The position numbers were made by a program, and so were the translations under genes. Shown here piece by piece: positions 1 to 9,686 of a stretch of 64,000 nucleotides of DNA (positions within the stretch are counted from its first letter, which is position 1; every line of letters starts with the position of its first letter). The stretch is from Micromonospora echinospora (GTDB lineage: Bacteria; Actinomycetota; Actinomycetes; Mycobacteriales; Micromonosporaceae), in assembly GCF_900091495.1 (NCBI RefSeq), contig NZ_LT607413.1, positions 4,045,001 to 4,109,000 of the forward strand, given 5' to 3'. Below the pieces are notes generated by a model. The model searched no databases, was not told where the DNA came from, and saw only the letters and a list, made by a program, of their open reading frames with translations.

Positions 1-1777
1 CCGAACCGGCCTCGTTGATCCCCTCGTGCAGGATCTGGCCGGTGGTCGACTCCTTGTACGACAGGAACAGCTCCCGGTCGACCGAGGTGTACTTCTGGCC
101 GTGCGGCGAGTAGATCTTCTGCGTCGGGAAGAGTGAGTCCATCCCGAAGGTGCGCGCCTCGTCCGGGATGATCGGCACCCAGCGCTTGCCGAACTCCTTG
201 TCCTTCATGATGTCCTTGAGCAGCCGGACGAAGGCCATCGTGGTGGCCACCTTCTGCTTGCCGGACCCGCGCTTGACGTCGGAGAACCGCTCGCTGCCGG
301 GGATGACCAGCGGCTTCTGCTCGGTCCGCCGGGACGGCAGGTAGCCGCCGAGCTGCTGACGCCGCTCGCGGAGGTACGCCATCTCCGCGGAGGACTCGTC
401 GGGGCGGTAGTACGGCGGGAGGTACGGGTTCTCCTCCAGCGCCTTGTCCGGGATGTCCAGGTAGAGCCGGTCGCGGAAGGTCTTCAGGTCCTCCAGCGTC
501 AGCTTCTTCATCTGGTGGGTGGCGTTCCGGCCCTCGAAGTGCGAACCGAGCGTCCAGCCCTTGATGGTCTTGGCCAGGATCACCGTCGGCTGACCGGTGT
601 GCTCCATCGCCGCCTTGTAGGCCGCGTAGAGCTTGCGGTAGTCGTGCCCGCCACGCTTGAGGTTCCAGATCTCGTCGTCGGAGAGCTGCTCGACCATCTT
701 GCGGGTCCGCTGGTCGCGGCCGAAGAAGTGCTCCCGTACGTACGCCCCGGACTCCGCCTTGTAGGTCTGGTAGTCGCCGTCCGGGGTGGTGTTCATCAGG
801 TTGACCAGCGCGCCGTCGGTGTCGGCGGCGAGCAGCGGGTCCCACTCCCGGCCCCAGACCACCTTGATGACGTTCCAGCCGGCGCCCCGGAAGAACGCCT
901 CCAGCTCCTGCATGACCTTGCCGTTGCCCCGGACCGGACCGTCCAGCCGCTGGAGGTTGCAGTTGATCACGAAGGTGAGGTTGTCCAGCTCCTCGCGGGC
1001 GGCCACGCCGATCGCGCCGAGCGACTCGACCTCGTCCATCTCGCCGTCGCCGAGGAACGCCCAGACGTGCTGCTGGCTGGTGTCCTTGATGCCCCGGTGG
1101 TGCAGGTAGCGGTTGAACCGCGCCTGGTAGATCGCGTTCAGCGGGCCGAGGCCCATGGAGACCGTCGGGAACTCCCAGAAGTCCGGCATCAGCCGCGGGT
1201 GCGGGTACGACGGCAGGCCACCACCCGGGTGGGACAGCTCCTGCCGGAAGCCGTCGAGCTGGTCGTCGCTCAGCCGGCCCTCCAGGTACGCGCGCGCGTA
1301 CATACCGGGGGAGGCGTGCCCCTGGTAGAAGATGTGGTCGCCGCCACCCGGGTGGTCCTTGCCCCGGAAGAAGTGGTTGAAGCCGACCTCGTAGAGCGAG
1401 GCGGAGCTGGCGAAGGTGGAGATGTGGCCGCCCACGCCGATCTCGGGACGCTGCGCCCGGTGCACCAGCATCGCCGCGTTCCACCGGATGTACGCCCGGA
1501 TCCGCCGTTCGATGTGCTCGTCACCCGGGAACCACGGCTCGCGCTCCGGCGGGATGGTGTTGATGTAGTCGGTGGTGGTCAGCGACGGCACCCCCACCTG
1601 ACGCTCCCGGGCCCGCTCCAGCAGGCGCAGCATGACGTAGCGCGCGCGTTTGGTTCCGCGCTCGTCGATGACCCCGTCGAGCGACTCGACCCATTCGCTG
1701 GTTTCTTCAGGGTCGATGTCCGGAAGCTGGCTCGGCAGACCGGCGGTGATCACCGGGCGCTTGCGTTCCGTGGCCAC
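1..1777 (-). CDS. aceE: Pyruvate dehydrogenase E1 component (homodimeric type), C-terminus cut by window edge
   Basis: Thiamine-diphosphate-dependent E1 subunit of the pyruvate dehydrogenase complex, which decarboxylates pyruvate and passes the acetyl group to E2. About 592 N-terminal residues are present; the family is about 900 long, so the remainder lies before base 1. The GTG start at 1777 has a GAGG about 9 nt upstream and opens with [20 protein letters not shown]. The ThDP-binding segment is clear: [15 protein letters not shown] followed by the NCN of [14 protein letters not shown]. The stretch [20 protein letters not shown] is typical of bacterial AceE rather than two-subunit E1. Nearby DUF3052 and AhpE genes match the aceE neighbourhood known in Mycobacterium tuberculosis. 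Identification is very secure. Confidence 0.97.
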   Translation of the reverse strand, partial: MATERKRPVITAGLPSQLPDIDPEETSEWVESLDGVIDERGTKRARYVMLRLLERARERQVGVPSLTTTDYINTIPPEREPWFPGDEHIERRIRAYIRWNAAMLVHRAQRPEIGVGGHISTFASSASLYEVGFNHFFRGKDHPGGGDHIFYQGHASPGMYARAYLEGRLSDDQLDGFRQELSHPGGGLPSYPHPRLMPDFWEFPTVSMGLGPLNAIYQARFNRYLHHRGIKDTSQQHVWAFLGDGEMDEVESLGAIGVAAREELDNLTFVINCNLQRLDGPVRGNGKVMQELEAFFRGAGWNVIKVVWGREWDPLLAADTDGALVNLMNTTPDGDYQTYKAESGAYVREHFFGRDQRTRKMVEQLSDDEIWNLKRGGHDYRKLYAAYKAAMEHTGQPTVILAKTIKGWTLGSHFEGRNATHQMKKLTLEDLKTFRDRLYLDIPDKALEENPYLPPYYRPDESSAEMAYLRERRQQLGGYLPSRRTEQKPLVIPGSERFSDVKRGSGKQKVATTMAFVRLLKDIMKDKEFGKRWVPIIPDEARTFGMDSLFPTQKIYSPHGQKYTSVDRELFLSYKESTTGQILHEGINEAGS

Positions 1778-2008
1778 AGGCGTTCCCTCGGTTGTGTGTG
1801 GGATAGGTCTCTAGCGCCATCCTGCCCTCTGGTGGCACCCCTCGTCACGTCTGCCTCCCCCAGACGCGACGCTCAACACAGGTACCGACCAGTAACTTTC
1901 GACCGGGTTGCGATCGGTGCCCCAGCTGGTCCGTCCGGGCCGCTTCCGCGCCCGAGCATGGACGCCAGGGACCTGCCCCATCGCGCGGACTGCGGCAGAA
2001 TGCGGCGT

Positions 2009-2413
2009 ATGCGCAGTGAGGTGATCACCGTCCAGACCGGTTCCCGACCCACCGTCCGGGACATCACCGCCGAAGCCGAGCGGTTCGTCTCCGACCAGGG
2101 GGACGGACTGCTGCACGTCTTCGTGCCGCACGCGACCGCCGGACTGGCGATCATCGAGACCGGATCGGGATCCGACGACGACCTGCTCGCCGCGCTCGAC
2201 GACCTGCTGCCCACCGACGACCGGTGGCGGCACCGGCACGGGTCGCCCGGACACGGCCGGGACCACGTGCTCCCGGCCTTCGTCCCGCCGTACGCGACCG
2301 TGCCGGTGCTCGCCGGCCGGCTCGCCCTCGGCACCTGGCAGTCGATCTGCCTGGTCGACACCAACGGCGACAACCCCACCCGGAAGGTCCGCTTCTCCTT
2401 CCTTCCCGCCTGA
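2009..2413 (+). CDS. YjbQ / UPF0047 family protein (secondary thiamine-phosphate synthase family)
   Basis: A 134-residue protein of the YjbQ (UPF0047) family, whose members are small enzymes reported to have weak thiamine-phosphate synthase activity; the physiological role is unsettled. Visible family motifs are the HVFVPHATAGLAIIE segment, the RHRHGSPGHGRDHVLPAF segment with clustered histidines for metal or phosphate binding, and the C-terminal GTWQSICLVDTNGDNPTRKV. An alternative ATG lies three codons upstream at 2000. It is divergent from aceE, with about 230 bp between the starts that should hold both promoters. The open frame extends upstream across aceE, but that part is antisense shadow. 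Confidence 0.88.
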   Translation: MRSEVITVQTGSRPTVRDITAEAERFVSDQGDGLLHVFVPHATAGLAIIETGSGSDDDLLAALDDLLPTDDRWRHRHGSPGHGRDHVLPAFVPPYATVPVLAGRLALGTWQSICLVDTNGDNPTRKVRFSFLPA

Positions 2414-2485
2414 CCTCCGCCCGCTCCCGACCCCGTTCGTCCCCGAGACGGGCCGGAAGTGCGGAACCGGACTACCCTCGCGGCG

Positions 2486-4180
2486 ATGAAGGCAGAGAAC
2501 GTCGACGCCCCCATCGTCGCGGTGACCGTCTACGCCGACCGGGCCCGGGTGACCCGGCACGGCACCATCCCCCTGGCCGCCGGTGAGCACCGGCTGCGGA
2601 TCGGGCCGCTCCCGCTCGGCCTGCGCCGTGACTCGCTGCGCGTCGGAGGTCGGGGACCGGCCACCGTGCTCGGGGTCGACCTGGTGACCCGGCACCAGCC
2701 ACGCAGCACCGACGAGCAGGCCCAGGAACTGGAGCAGCGCCGCCGGGAACTCACCGAGGAACTGGCCGCGCTGGACGGCGCGGACGCCGTCGAGGCCCAG
2801 CGGACGGAGTTCCTCACCCTGTTGTCCCAGCGCGCCGGTGGGACGTACGCCCGGGCGTTGGCCAGCGGCGACGCGGCCCCGGCCGACGTCGCGGCCTTCG
2901 CCGACTCGGTCGCCGGGCAGCTGACCGCCGGGCACGAACGGCAGCGGGAACTCGGCCGGCGGCGGACCGACGTGTCGGAGTCGCTCGCGGCCGTCGACCG
3001 GCACCTGGCGGACGTACGCGCCAAGCGGGCGCCGGACCGCCTGTTCGCCGAGGTGACCGTCCTGGTCACCGACGAGGCCACCACGGCCGGATCCGCCACC
3101 GACGAGGCCCCCGCGGCCGGACCCGCCACCGACGAGGCCACCGCCCGCACGTCCGCTGCCCCCGCTCCGGCCACCACCGTGGTCGACCTGGAGCTGGAGC
3201 TGACGTACGTGGTGGACGGCGCCCGCTGGCAGCCCTCGTACGACCTGCGGCTGGTCGACGAGGTCGTCACGCTGACCTGGTTCGGGCTGGTCAGCCAGGA
3301 GACCGGCGAGGACTGGCCGGAGTGCCGGCTCGAACTCTCCACCGCCCGGCCGTCGGTGACGGCGACCGTGCCCGAGTTGTCGCCCTGGTACCTGGACCGG
3401 GTCCGGCCGCTGCCCCCGTCGATGCCCATGTCGGCCCCGGCCGGCGGCGCGCTCCCGAAGCCGGCCCCGCCGGCCGGGGCGTTCGGTACGGCGGAGGCCG
3501 CCCGCGCCGGTACGCCCCGGTCCGCCCCGGTGCGGCAGAGCGTCGCCGAGGTGGAGCAGGGCATCGCCGCCGCGACGTACCGGCCGGCAAGGCCGGTCGC
3601 GGTGCCCGCCGACGGCACCGCGCACCGGGCGACGGTCGCGGTGATGGACCTCCCGGCGACCCTGGACCACGTGACCGCACCGGTCCGCGAGCCGGTGGCC
3701 CACCTGCGGGCCACGGTGCGCAACACCTCCACGCACACCCTCCTGCCCGGCCCGGCGGCGATCTTCCACGGCGCCGACTTCGTCGGCAGCACCCGGTTGC
3801 GGGCCTGGGCGCCGGGGGAGGAGACCGAGTTGGCGCTCGGCCTGGACGACCGGGTGCGGGTGGAGCGGAAGCTGACCCGGCGTAGCGACACCCGTGCCAC
3901 GCTGGGCTCGACCCGGCGGCGGGACGTGGAGTACGCGATCACCGTCGCCAACCACACCCCGCGCGTCGCGACGGTGACCGTGCGGGACCAGCTGCCGGTC
4001 TCCCGGGACGAGGGCGTGGTGGTCCGCGAGACGCGCCTCGACCCGGCCCCGGACGAGCGTACGGAGCTGGGTGAGCTGACCTGGCGGCTGCGACTCGCGC
4101 CGGGCGGGACCGGCGAGGTGGCCCTGGCCTTCCGGGTGGAGCTGGCCAAGGGCGTCGACCTCGTCGGCTGGCGCGACTGA
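2486..4180 (+). CDS. DUF4139 / mucoidy inhibitor MuiA family protein
   Basis: A 564-residue protein with the two-part layout of the MuiA family: an N-terminal DUF4140-like domain (about residues 8-105, VTVYADRARVTR start), a charged helical segment rich in Glu/Arg (about 70-190), a short Ala/Thr/Glu-rich linker with three imperfect copies of ATDEA (about 195-225), and a C-terminal DUF4139 domain (about 230-564) with YVVDGARWQPSYDLRLV and TVRDQLPVSRDEGV. The molecular function of the family is unknown; it was named for a phenotype in enterobacteria. No signal peptide is seen, so it is probably cytoplasmic. ATG 2486 is chosen because the family motif begins a few residues later. It sits 72 bp after the YjbQ gene on the same strand. 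Confidence 0.85.
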   Translation: MKAENVDAPIVAVTVYADRARVTRHGTIPLAAGEHRLRIGPLPLGLRRDSLRVGGRGPATVLGVDLVTRHQPRSTDEQAQELEQRRRELTEELAALDGADAVEAQRTEFLTLLSQRAGGTYARALASGDAAPADVAAFADSVAGQLTAGHERQRELGRRRTDVSESLAAVDRHLADVRAKRAPDRLFAEVTVLVTDEATTAGSATDEAPAAGPATDEATARTSAAPAPATTVVDLELELTYVVDGARWQPSYDLRLVDEVVTLTWFGLVSQETGEDWPECRLELSTARPSVTATVPELSPWYLDRVRPLPPSMPMSAPAGGALPKPAPPAGAFGTAEAARAGTPRSAPVRQSVAEVEQGIAAATYRPARPVAVPADGTAHRATVAVMDLPATLDHVTAPVREPVAHLRATVRNTSTHTLLPGPAAIFHGADFVGSTRLRAWAPGEETELALGLDDRVRVERKLTRRSDTRATLGSTRRRDVEYAITVANHTPRVATVTVRDQLPVSRDEGVVVRETRLDPAPDERTELGELTWRLRLAPGGTGEVALAFRVELAKGVDLVGWRD

Positions 4181-4274
4181 CCCGCGCCCGGACTGCGGTG
4201 GCGGGGGCTCCGGCTCCCGCCACGACCGGGCCGAACGGGCTGCGGAAGGGCCAGCCGGACCCCGCCGCGCATGC

Positions 4275-4291
4275 CATCGTCGAGAACGATG
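4275..4291. promoter_or_regulatory. Candidate MarR operator (inverted repeat)
   Basis: CATCGT (4275-4280) and ACGATG (4286-4291) form a perfect 6-bp inverted repeat with a 5-bp spacer, ending 32 bp before the MarR start. MarR proteins commonly bind such dyads over their own promoter, so this is a plausible autoregulatory site. The role is inferred from position only. Confidence 0.4.
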
Positions 4292-4323
4292 CCGATGGAT
4301 GATCAACCCGTAGGATGTCAGAC

Positions 4324-4806
4324 ATGACTCAGGGCACCGTGACCTCCGCCACTCCCCAGGTGGCCGACAGCGCGGGGCTCGCCGGGGAAACGGTGCGCCG
4401 GATCATGCACCTCGCCTCCGCGATCCGTCACTACCAGGACGTCGACATCGCGGAACTCGGCCTCACCCCGGCGGTCGCCCGCGCGTTGCACGAACTCGAC
4501 CCCGATCACCCTGTGCCCGCCCGGGACCTCGCCGAACAGCTCCGCTGCGACCGCTCCAACGTGACCGCCCTGGTCGACAAGTTGGAGCGGGCCGGACTGG
4601 TCGAGCGCCGGGTCGACCCCGCCGACCGGCGGCTCAAGACCCTGGTGGTGACCGAGGTGGGCCGGGAGGTGCGCGCCCGCGTGCACCAGGTGCTGTCGGA
4701 CTCCCGCCTGCTCGCCGCCCTCGGCGCCGACGAACTGGCCGCGCTGCGCCAGCTCGTCTGGAAGGTTTCCGGCAGCTGCGCTCCGCCGGACTGCGGCCCC
4801 GACTGA
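4324..4806 (+). CDS. MarR family transcriptional regulator
   Basis: A 160-residue winged-helix regulator. Helices and wing are easy to place: [46 protein letters not shown] at about residues 70-115 is the MarR recognition helix and the DxR wing. ATG 4324 is preferred over the in-frame ATG at 4315 because AGGA lies 8 nt before it, whereas 4315 has the AGG directly abutting. It precedes the fused E1 alpha/beta gene by 114 bp on the same strand and may regulate it or itself; an inverted repeat lies just upstream. The ligand is not predictable. Confidence 0.92.
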   Translation: MTQGTVTSATPQVADSAGLAGETVRRIMHLASAIRHYQDVDIAELGLTPAVARALHELDPDHPVPARDLAEQLRCDRSNVTALVDKLERAGLVERRVDPADRRLKTLVVTEVGREVRARVHQVLSDSRLLAALGADELAALRQLVWKVSGSCAPPDCGPD

Positions 4807-4920
4807 GCCCAGAAGAACGCGCGGACCAGGGCGGGAACCACCGGCCGGCGGAGCCCGCCGGCCGGGCCGTGGCCCCCGCCGGGTTCGTGTCTGAGTGGGC
4901 AGGGTCGGCCGTCTTCGGTA

Positions 4921-7293
4921 ATGCTGTGCGACGTGACCACCCCGCAAGATCTCGACGACCGGTTCCGGGAGAGCCTGGCCGCGCTGGCCGGCGCGGCACA
5001 GCGACGGGACCCGGACCAACCCGTCCGGGACGGCGCCACGCTGACCGGGACGCGAGCGCTGGAACTCTTCGACGCGCAGGTCACCAGCCGGCAGCTCGAC
5101 CTGGCGGCACGCTGGCTGCGCAGCTTCGGCGAGGGCTACCACACGATCGGCTCCGCCGGGCACGAGGGCAACGCCGCGGTGGCCGCCGCGCTGCGCCCTA
5201 CCGACCCGGCGCTGCTGCACTACCGCTCCGGCGCCTTCTACTGCGTCCGTGCCGCCCAGGTCCCGCCGGGAGAGTCCGACGCGGACGCCCCGGGCGGGGA
5301 CGACGCCGGCGGCGCGACGCCGGAGGCGTACGCCCGTGCGGTGCGGGACGTGCTGCGCGGCGTGGTCGCCTCCGCCGAGGACCCGGCCGCCGGCGGCCGG
5401 GACAAGGTGTTCGGTCGGTCCGACCTGGCGATCGTCCCGACCACCTCGACCATCGCCTCCCACCTGCCCCGCGCGGTCGGGATGGGGCTGGCGCTGGAAC
5501 GGCTGCGCCGGCTCGACGGCATCGGCCGGCGGCTCGGGGGTCGCACCGGTGGCGGCGCGGGCCTGAGCCGGCCGCCGTGGCCGTCCGACGCGCTGGTGGT
5601 CTGCTCGTTCGGCGACGCCTCGATCAACCACGCCAGCGCCACCGCCGCGCTCAACACCGCCGGCTGGTGCGACCACACCGGACTGCGGGTGCCCGTGCTG
5701 TTCGTCTGCGAGGACAACGGCCTCGGGATCAGCGTCCGCTCCCCGGAGGGCTGGGTCGAGGCGACGCTGCGGTCCCGGCCGGGGGTCCGCTACTTCGGCG
5801 CGGACGGGTGCGACCTGGTCGAGGCGTACGAGGGGGCGGCCGAGGCGGCGGCCTGGGTCCGTCGGCACCGCCGTCCGGCCGTGCTGCACCTGAGCACCGT
5901 CCGGCTGATGGGGCACGCCGGCGCGGACGCCGAGACCGCGTACCGGGGCGCCGACGAGATCGCCGCCGACCTGGAGCGGGACCCGGTGCTGGCCACCGCG
6001 CGGCTGCTCGTCGACGCCGGCCTCGCCGACCCCACCGAGCTGATCGCCCGCTACGACGAAATCGGCTGGGAGGTCCGCAAGACGGCCGAGGAGGTCATCG
6101 GCGAACCGAAACTCGCCTCGGCGGCCGACGTCGTGGCCCCGCTCGCACCCCGCCGCCCGCTCCGGGTGGCCCGCGTGGTCGCTGACGCCGCCGCCCGCGC
6201 CGCCGGCCCCGGGGCTGCTGCCCGGGCTGCCGCGTTCGACGGAAAGCTGCCCGAGCTGGCCGGGCCGCTCACCCTCGCGCAGAGTGTCAACGCCGCGCTC
6301 GCCGACGGCATGCTCGACCATCCCGAGATGGCCGTCTTCGGCGAGGACGTCGCCGCCAGGGGCGGGGTGTACGGGGTGACGAAGGGGCTGCGCGAGCGCT
6401 TCGGCGTCTCCCGGGTCTTCGACACCCTCCTCGACGAGACCTCGGTGCTCGGACTCGGCCTCGGCGCGGGGATGGCCGGGATGCTGCCGGTGCCCGAGAT
6501 CCAGTACCTCGCGTACCTGCACAACGCCGAGGACCAGCTACGCGGCGAGGCCGCGACGATGCAGTTCCTGTCCCGGGGGGCGTTCCGCAACCCGATGGTC
6601 GTCCGGGTGGCGGGGCTGGCGTACGAGGAGGAGTTCGGCGGCCCCTTCCACAACGACAACTCGGTGGCCGTACTCCGGGACGTGCCCGGTCTGGTGGTCG
6701 CGGTCCCGGCGCGGGCCGACGACGCCGCGCCGATGCTGCGGTCCTGCCTGGCCAGCGCGGCGGTGGACGGCAGCGTCTGCGTCTTCCTGGAGCCGATCGC
6801 GCTCTACCACACCCGGGACCTCTACGTCGACGGCGACGGCGAGTGGCTCGACCCGTACCAGGGGCCGGGCGGTTGGGTGGGCGCCCACGTGCCGATCGGT
6901 CGGGCCCGGGTGTACGGCGTCGGATCCGCCGAGGACATCACCATCATCACGTTCGGTAACGGAGTGCGGATGTCGCTGCGCGCGGCGGCGCACCTCGCCG
7001 CCGAGGGGGTCGGCACCCGGGTGGTGGACCTGCGCTGGCTCTCGCCGCTGCCCGTGCCGGACATCATCCGGGAGGCCTCGGCGACCGGCCGGGTGCTGGT
7101 GGTGGACGAGACGAGACGTTCCGGAGGGGTCGGCGAGGGGGTGATCGCCGCCCTGGTCGATGCCGGTTATGTCGGAGCTGCCCGGAGAGTGGCAGCAGTC
7201 GACTCTTTTGTACCGTTAGGTCCGGCTGCGCGCCAGGTCCTGGTGTCGGAGGAAGCCATTACCCACGGTGCCCGTACGCTGCTGGCGCGGTAA
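4921..7293 (+). CDS. Fused alpha/beta E1 component of a 2-oxoacid (branched-chain type) dehydrogenase
   Basis: A 790-residue thiamine-diphosphate enzyme in which the E1-alpha (about 60-400) and E1-beta (about 440-790) subunits of the branched-chain 2-oxoacid dehydrogenase type are one polypeptide. The alpha half carries [19 protein letters not shown] and the ThDP motif [19 protein letters not shown]...CEDNGLGIS. The beta half starts [28 protein letters not shown] and has the [12 protein letters not shown] and WLSPLP segments of transketolase-C. No E2 or E3 gene is adjacent, so it either uses a distant E2 or acts alone. Start ATG 4921 gives the longest form; a GTG at 4933 is an alternative and neither has a strong ribosome site. 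Substrate is inferred only from family. Confidence 0.88.
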   Translation: MLCDVTTPQDLDDRFRESLAALAGAAQRRDPDQPVRDGATLTGTRALELFDAQVTSRQLDLAARWLRSFGEGYHTIGSAGHEGNAAVAAALRPTDPALLHYRSGAFYCVRAAQVPPGESDADAPGGDDAGGATPEAYARAVRDVLRGVVASAEDPAAGGRDKVFGRSDLAIVPTTSTIASHLPRAVGMGLALERLRRLDGIGRRLGGRTGGGAGLSRPPWPSDALVVCSFGDASINHASATAALNTAGWCDHTGLRVPVLFVCEDNGLGISVRSPEGWVEATLRSRPGVRYFGADGCDLVEAYEGAAEAAAWVRRHRRPAVLHLSTVRLMGHAGADAETAYRGADEIAADLERDPVLATARLLVDAGLADPTELIARYDEIGWEVRKTAEEVIGEPKLASAADVVAPLAPRRPLRVARVVADAAARAAGPGAAARAAAFDGKLPELAGPLTLAQSVNAALADGMLDHPEMAVFGEDVAARGGVYGVTKGLRERFGVSRVFDTLLDETSVLGLGLGAGMAGMLPVPEIQYLAYLHNAEDQLRGEAATMQFLSRGAFRNPMVVRVAGLAYEEEFGGPFHNDNSVAVLRDVPGLVVAVPARADDAAPMLRSCLASAAVDGSVCVFLEPIALYHTRDLYVDGDGEWLDPYQGPGGWVGAHVPIGRARVYGVGSAEDITIITFGNGVRMSLRAAAHLAAEGVGTRVVDLRWLSPLPVPDIIREASATGRVLVVDETRRSGGVGEGVIAALVDAGYVGAARRVAAVDSFVPLGPAARQVLVSEEAITHGARTLLAR

Positions 7294-7406
7294 ATTCCGT
7301 TCCACCCGGTGCGCCACTTGCGCCGGAGGGCTCAAGTGTGTGGACTTTGCCTAACGGTGTCGGAGGAGATGCCGGGAGCAGCGACGAGATGAGGAGGCAC
7401 GCGACA

Positions 7407-7844
7407 GTGAGCGCGACCGCTGGTCAGGCCGCCGACGGGGTACGCAGCCTGGCGGACCGGTTCGGGATCGAGCCGGGGATGGTCGTCATGGAGATGGGGT
7501 ACGACGAGGACGTCGACCACGATCTCCGGGACGCCCTTACCGACCGCTGTGGAGAGCTGGTCGACGAGGACACCGACGAGGTGGTCGACGCGGTGCTGGT
7601 CTGGTACCGGGACGGCGACGGTGACCTCTTCGAACTCCTCGTCGACGCCCTCGGCCCGCTGGCCGACAACGGCGTCGTGTGGCTGCTGACGCCCAAGGCC
7701 GGGCGGCAGGGGCACGTCGAGCCGAGTGAGGTCGCCGAGTCCGCGCAGACCGCAGGTCTCCAGCAGACGTCGACCGTCAACGCCGGCCGGGACTGGAGCG
7801 GTGCCCGTCTCGTCCCACGGCGTGGGTCCAAGAGCAAGAAGTAG
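7407..7844 (+). CDS. DUF3052 family protein
   Basis: A 145-residue acidic cytoplasmic protein of the actinobacterial DUF3052 family, function unknown. The body VRSLADRFGIEPGMVVMEMG...VVDAVLVWYRDGDGDLFELLVDAL...GVVWLLTPKAGRQGHVEPSEV is characteristic, and the C-terminus is basic (RRGSKSKK). GTG 7407 is chosen because GAGGAGG (7391-7397) lies 9 nt upstream, although the frame is open further upstream. It is followed after 63 bp by the AhpE peroxiredoxin gene, an order also known in M. tuberculosis (Rv2239c/Rv2238c next to aceE), suggesting a conserved functional link. Confidence 0.87.
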   Translation: MSATAGQAADGVRSLADRFGIEPGMVVMEMGYDEDVDHDLRDALTDRCGELVDEDTDEVVDAVLVWYRDGDGDLFELLVDALGPLADNGVVWLLTPKAGRQGHVEPSEVAESAQTAGLQQTSTVNAGRDWSGARLVPRRGSKSKK

Positions 7845-7907
7845 CACCGCCACCCCGCCACCGGGTGTGGCAGGCTGGTCCCACCCGTGACTAACCAAGG
7901 AGCTTGT

Positions 7908-8375
7908 ATGCCGATCGAGGTTGGCGCCGAGGCGCCGGACTTCGTGCTGAAGGACCAGAACAACCAGGAGGTCCGCCTCTCGGACTTCCGGGGCAAGCGC
8001 ACCGTGCTGCTGGTCTTCTACCCACTCGCCTTCACCGGCATCTGCCAGGGGGAGCTCTGCGAGGTGCGGGACAACCTCGGCGAGTTCGTCAACGACGACG
8101 TCCAGGTCCTCACCGTGAGCGTCGACTCGGTCTACGCGCACAAGGTGTGGGCCGAGAAGGAGGGGTACGAGTTCCCGCTGCTGGCCGACTTCTGGCCGCA
8201 CGGGGCGGTCGCCCAGGCGTACGGGGTGTTCAACGAGGTCGCCGGTATCGCCAACCGGGGCACCTTCGTGATCGACAAGGCCGGTGTGGTGCGCTTCGCC
8301 GAGATGAACATGCCCGGCGAGGCCCGCGACCAGCAGGGTTGGCGCAAGGCGCTGGCGGAGACCGCCGCCGCCTGA
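7908..8375 (+). CDS. ahpE: AhpE-type peroxiredoxin
   Basis: A 155-residue thioredoxin-fold peroxidase that reduces peroxides. It opens MPIEVGAEAPDFVLKDQNNQ and has the peroxidatic motif PLAFTGIC with Cys46. ATG 7908 has AAGGAG 8 nt upstream. M. tuberculosis AhpE is a 1-Cys enzyme; here a second cysteine follows four residues later (Cys51), the spacing used by BCP-type atypical 2-Cys enzymes. That could form an intramolecular disulfide and change the recycling partner. It is downstream of DUF3052 and upstream of tRNA-Val, as in related actinobacteria. Confidence 0.93.
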   Translation: MPIEVGAEAPDFVLKDQNNQEVRLSDFRGKRTVLLVFYPLAFTGICQGELCEVRDNLGEFVNDDVQVLTVSVDSVYAHKVWAEKEGYEFPLLADFWPHGAVAQAYGVFNEVAGIANRGTFVIDKAGVVRFAEMNMPGEARDQQGWRKALAETAAA

Positions 8376-8455
8376 GATCCCACCCGGCATACGGTTCGAC
8401 CAGGCCGGTGGCCGGCAGGTAAGCTGCCAGCCACCGGCCTGCCGTACGGGCGTCC

Positions 8456-8527
8456 GGGCGCGTAGCTCAGTGGGAGAGCACTCGCCTTACAAGCGAGGGG
8501 TCGCAGGTTCGAAACCTGCCGCGCCCA
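8456..8527 (+). tRNA. tRNA-Val (anticodon UAC)
   Basis: A complete 72-nt cloverleaf. Acceptor arms GGGCGCG/CGCGCCC, D arm GCTC/GAGC, anticodon stem CTCGC/GCGAG with loop CTTACAA (anticodon TAC, valine) and T arm GCAGG-TTCGAAA-CCTGC all pair. CCA is not encoded. The 3' half is repeated at 9441-9478, so this gene appears to have been an integration site. Confidence 0.97.
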
Positions 8528-8791
8528 CCCATCACCATCAGCGCGAAGCGCTGCGACGGTGTGTCGCAGGCCGTGCAGTCATGGCATTGGTCAGCGCTTG
8601 AGGCCACCATTTCGGCGATCCCATCCGAGCCGCAAAGGCCACGCCGATGCACACCGGCTCTGCATCAATTTCGTCGACGCACGGACCGGCGGAGCCTCAC
8701 CCGAAGCTGCCAGTTGATGACAAGCCCGTGAGAAGCTCCGCCGTCCTTCACATCACACTTGCTGAGCTACCTGACCTGCGGGTGCCCCAGG

Positions 8792-9124
8792 TCAGATGTA
8801 GCGCCAGTGGAGGTCGACCTTGTCGTTGCTGGGGTTGTAGGTGCAGTAGAAGTCCTTACCGGGATTGCTGGCCTCGTAATTGGCTGCGTGCGTCGGGCAT
8901 TGTGCGCACAGCGACGGAGCGAGACTGAGCACCCAGTAGCTGTTGGGGTATGCGGAGGTGCGGTAGCCGCAGGTGTTTGCCAGGATCGAAACCCCACCCG
9001 AGTCACCGCTTCGAGAGGCGTCCGCTTCGACAGTCGAGGCCGCCGACGCCATTGTTGCCGACGCCAACAGCATTGCCGCTGACGTCAGACCGATCTGGAC
9101 GGACCTCACAAGCCCCTTGCGCAT
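8792..9124 (-). CDS. Small secreted cysteine-containing protein
   Basis: A 110-residue protein with a clear Sec signal peptide: MRKGLVRSVQ, a hydrophobic core of about 15 residues, and a likely cleavage after ASA near residue 29. The mature part has four cysteines (TCGYRTSAYPNSYW, APSLCAQCP, DFYCTYNP) that could form two disulfides, and ends in an aromatic HWRYI. ATG 9124 is supported by GGGAGGA 6 nt upstream. I do not recognise the family; size and mature-domain style resemble the SH3-like secreted proteins at 13.1 and 16.6 kb but without their shared motif. It is the only gene between the two tRNA-Val 3' copies, and so looks like cargo of the inserted segment. Confidence 0.75.
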   Translation of the reverse strand: MRKGLVRSVQIGLTSAAMLLASATMASAASTVEADASRSGDSGGVSILANTCGYRTSAYPNSYWVLSLAPSLCAQCPTHAANYEASNPGKDFYCTYNPSNDKVDLHWRYI

Positions 9125-9440
9125 GACGCATCCTCCCGTGGTTGACTTGCATTTCCCCGAATTGCGCAATCAGCGACTCGGCGCCAAGCCGCTCTTGCGG
9201 TGCCGGAGATCACGCTAGCGGCCACAACCATCCAGAGTCAAGGCCCGAATACCCTAAGTTAATATGGCGTGCGTGAATGCGTGGGTCGAAATTGGCCACC
9301 AGCAGGCCATCGGTCCTAGGGCATAATGACCAGCTCAGGCCTCGACGTGGGCGGCTGCAGGCGGAAGTCAGCGGACAGTTGCCCAAGGTTGCACGCGGAA
9401 AGAGCATGGGGATGAAAACCGCCGGACGCGGCGCCCAGAA

Positions 9441-9478
9441 CTTACAAGCGAGTGGTCGCAGGTTCGAAACCTGCCGCG
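9441..9478 (+). repeat. tRNA-Val 3'-half remnant (probable attachment-site scar)
   Basis: These 38 nt match tRNA-Val positions 8486-8523 with one mismatch, spanning anticodon loop to acceptor stem. No 5' half of a tRNA precedes it. A duplicated tRNA 3' end is the usual mark left when a tyrosine-recombinase element integrates. The two copies bracket about 0.95 kb. No integrase is present, so the element has largely decayed. Confidence 0.8.
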
Positions 9479-9498
9479 GCTACCATCTGACCAGCACA

Positions 9499-9532
9499 CC
9501 AGCAGGGCACCGATCATCCGGTGCCCTGCTGG
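9499..9532 (+). terminator. Strong hairpin downstream of the tRNA-Val remnant
   Basis: A perfect 14-bp stem (CCAGCAGGGCACCG at 9499-9512 with its complement at 9519-9532) around a 6-nt loop. It sits 20 bp after the tRNA remnant, where a tRNA terminator would be expected. Nothing comparable follows the intact tRNA, which suggests this is the original tRNA-Val terminator displaced by an insertion. The rest of 9125-9686 holds no gene I can support. Confidence 0.65.
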
Positions 9533-9686
9533 TATGCTGCGTCGTCTCAGTCGTCGGTCCCTCCGAGCAGTCTGGCGACCTGTTCAGCAACCTGCCCGGG
9601 GCTGGTCCGCCGTTCGGTCGGGCGAACCCCCAATCGCCGGGTGTCGGTGGGGTTGCCCTGTGCCGCCGCGCATGACCGTCAATTCG

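Noticed and set aside
515..2000. Long plus-strand open frame antisense to aceE, continuous with the YjbQ gene
   Set aside because: It is the complement of clear aceE coding sequence, lacks any recognisable domain there, and arises from GC-rich codon bias. Only the last 134 residues are real.
1811..4306. Minus-strand frame of over 800 codons antisense to YjbQ and DUF4139 genes
   Set aside because: Arg/Gly/Pro-rich composition with no domains, opposite to genes with clear family motifs.
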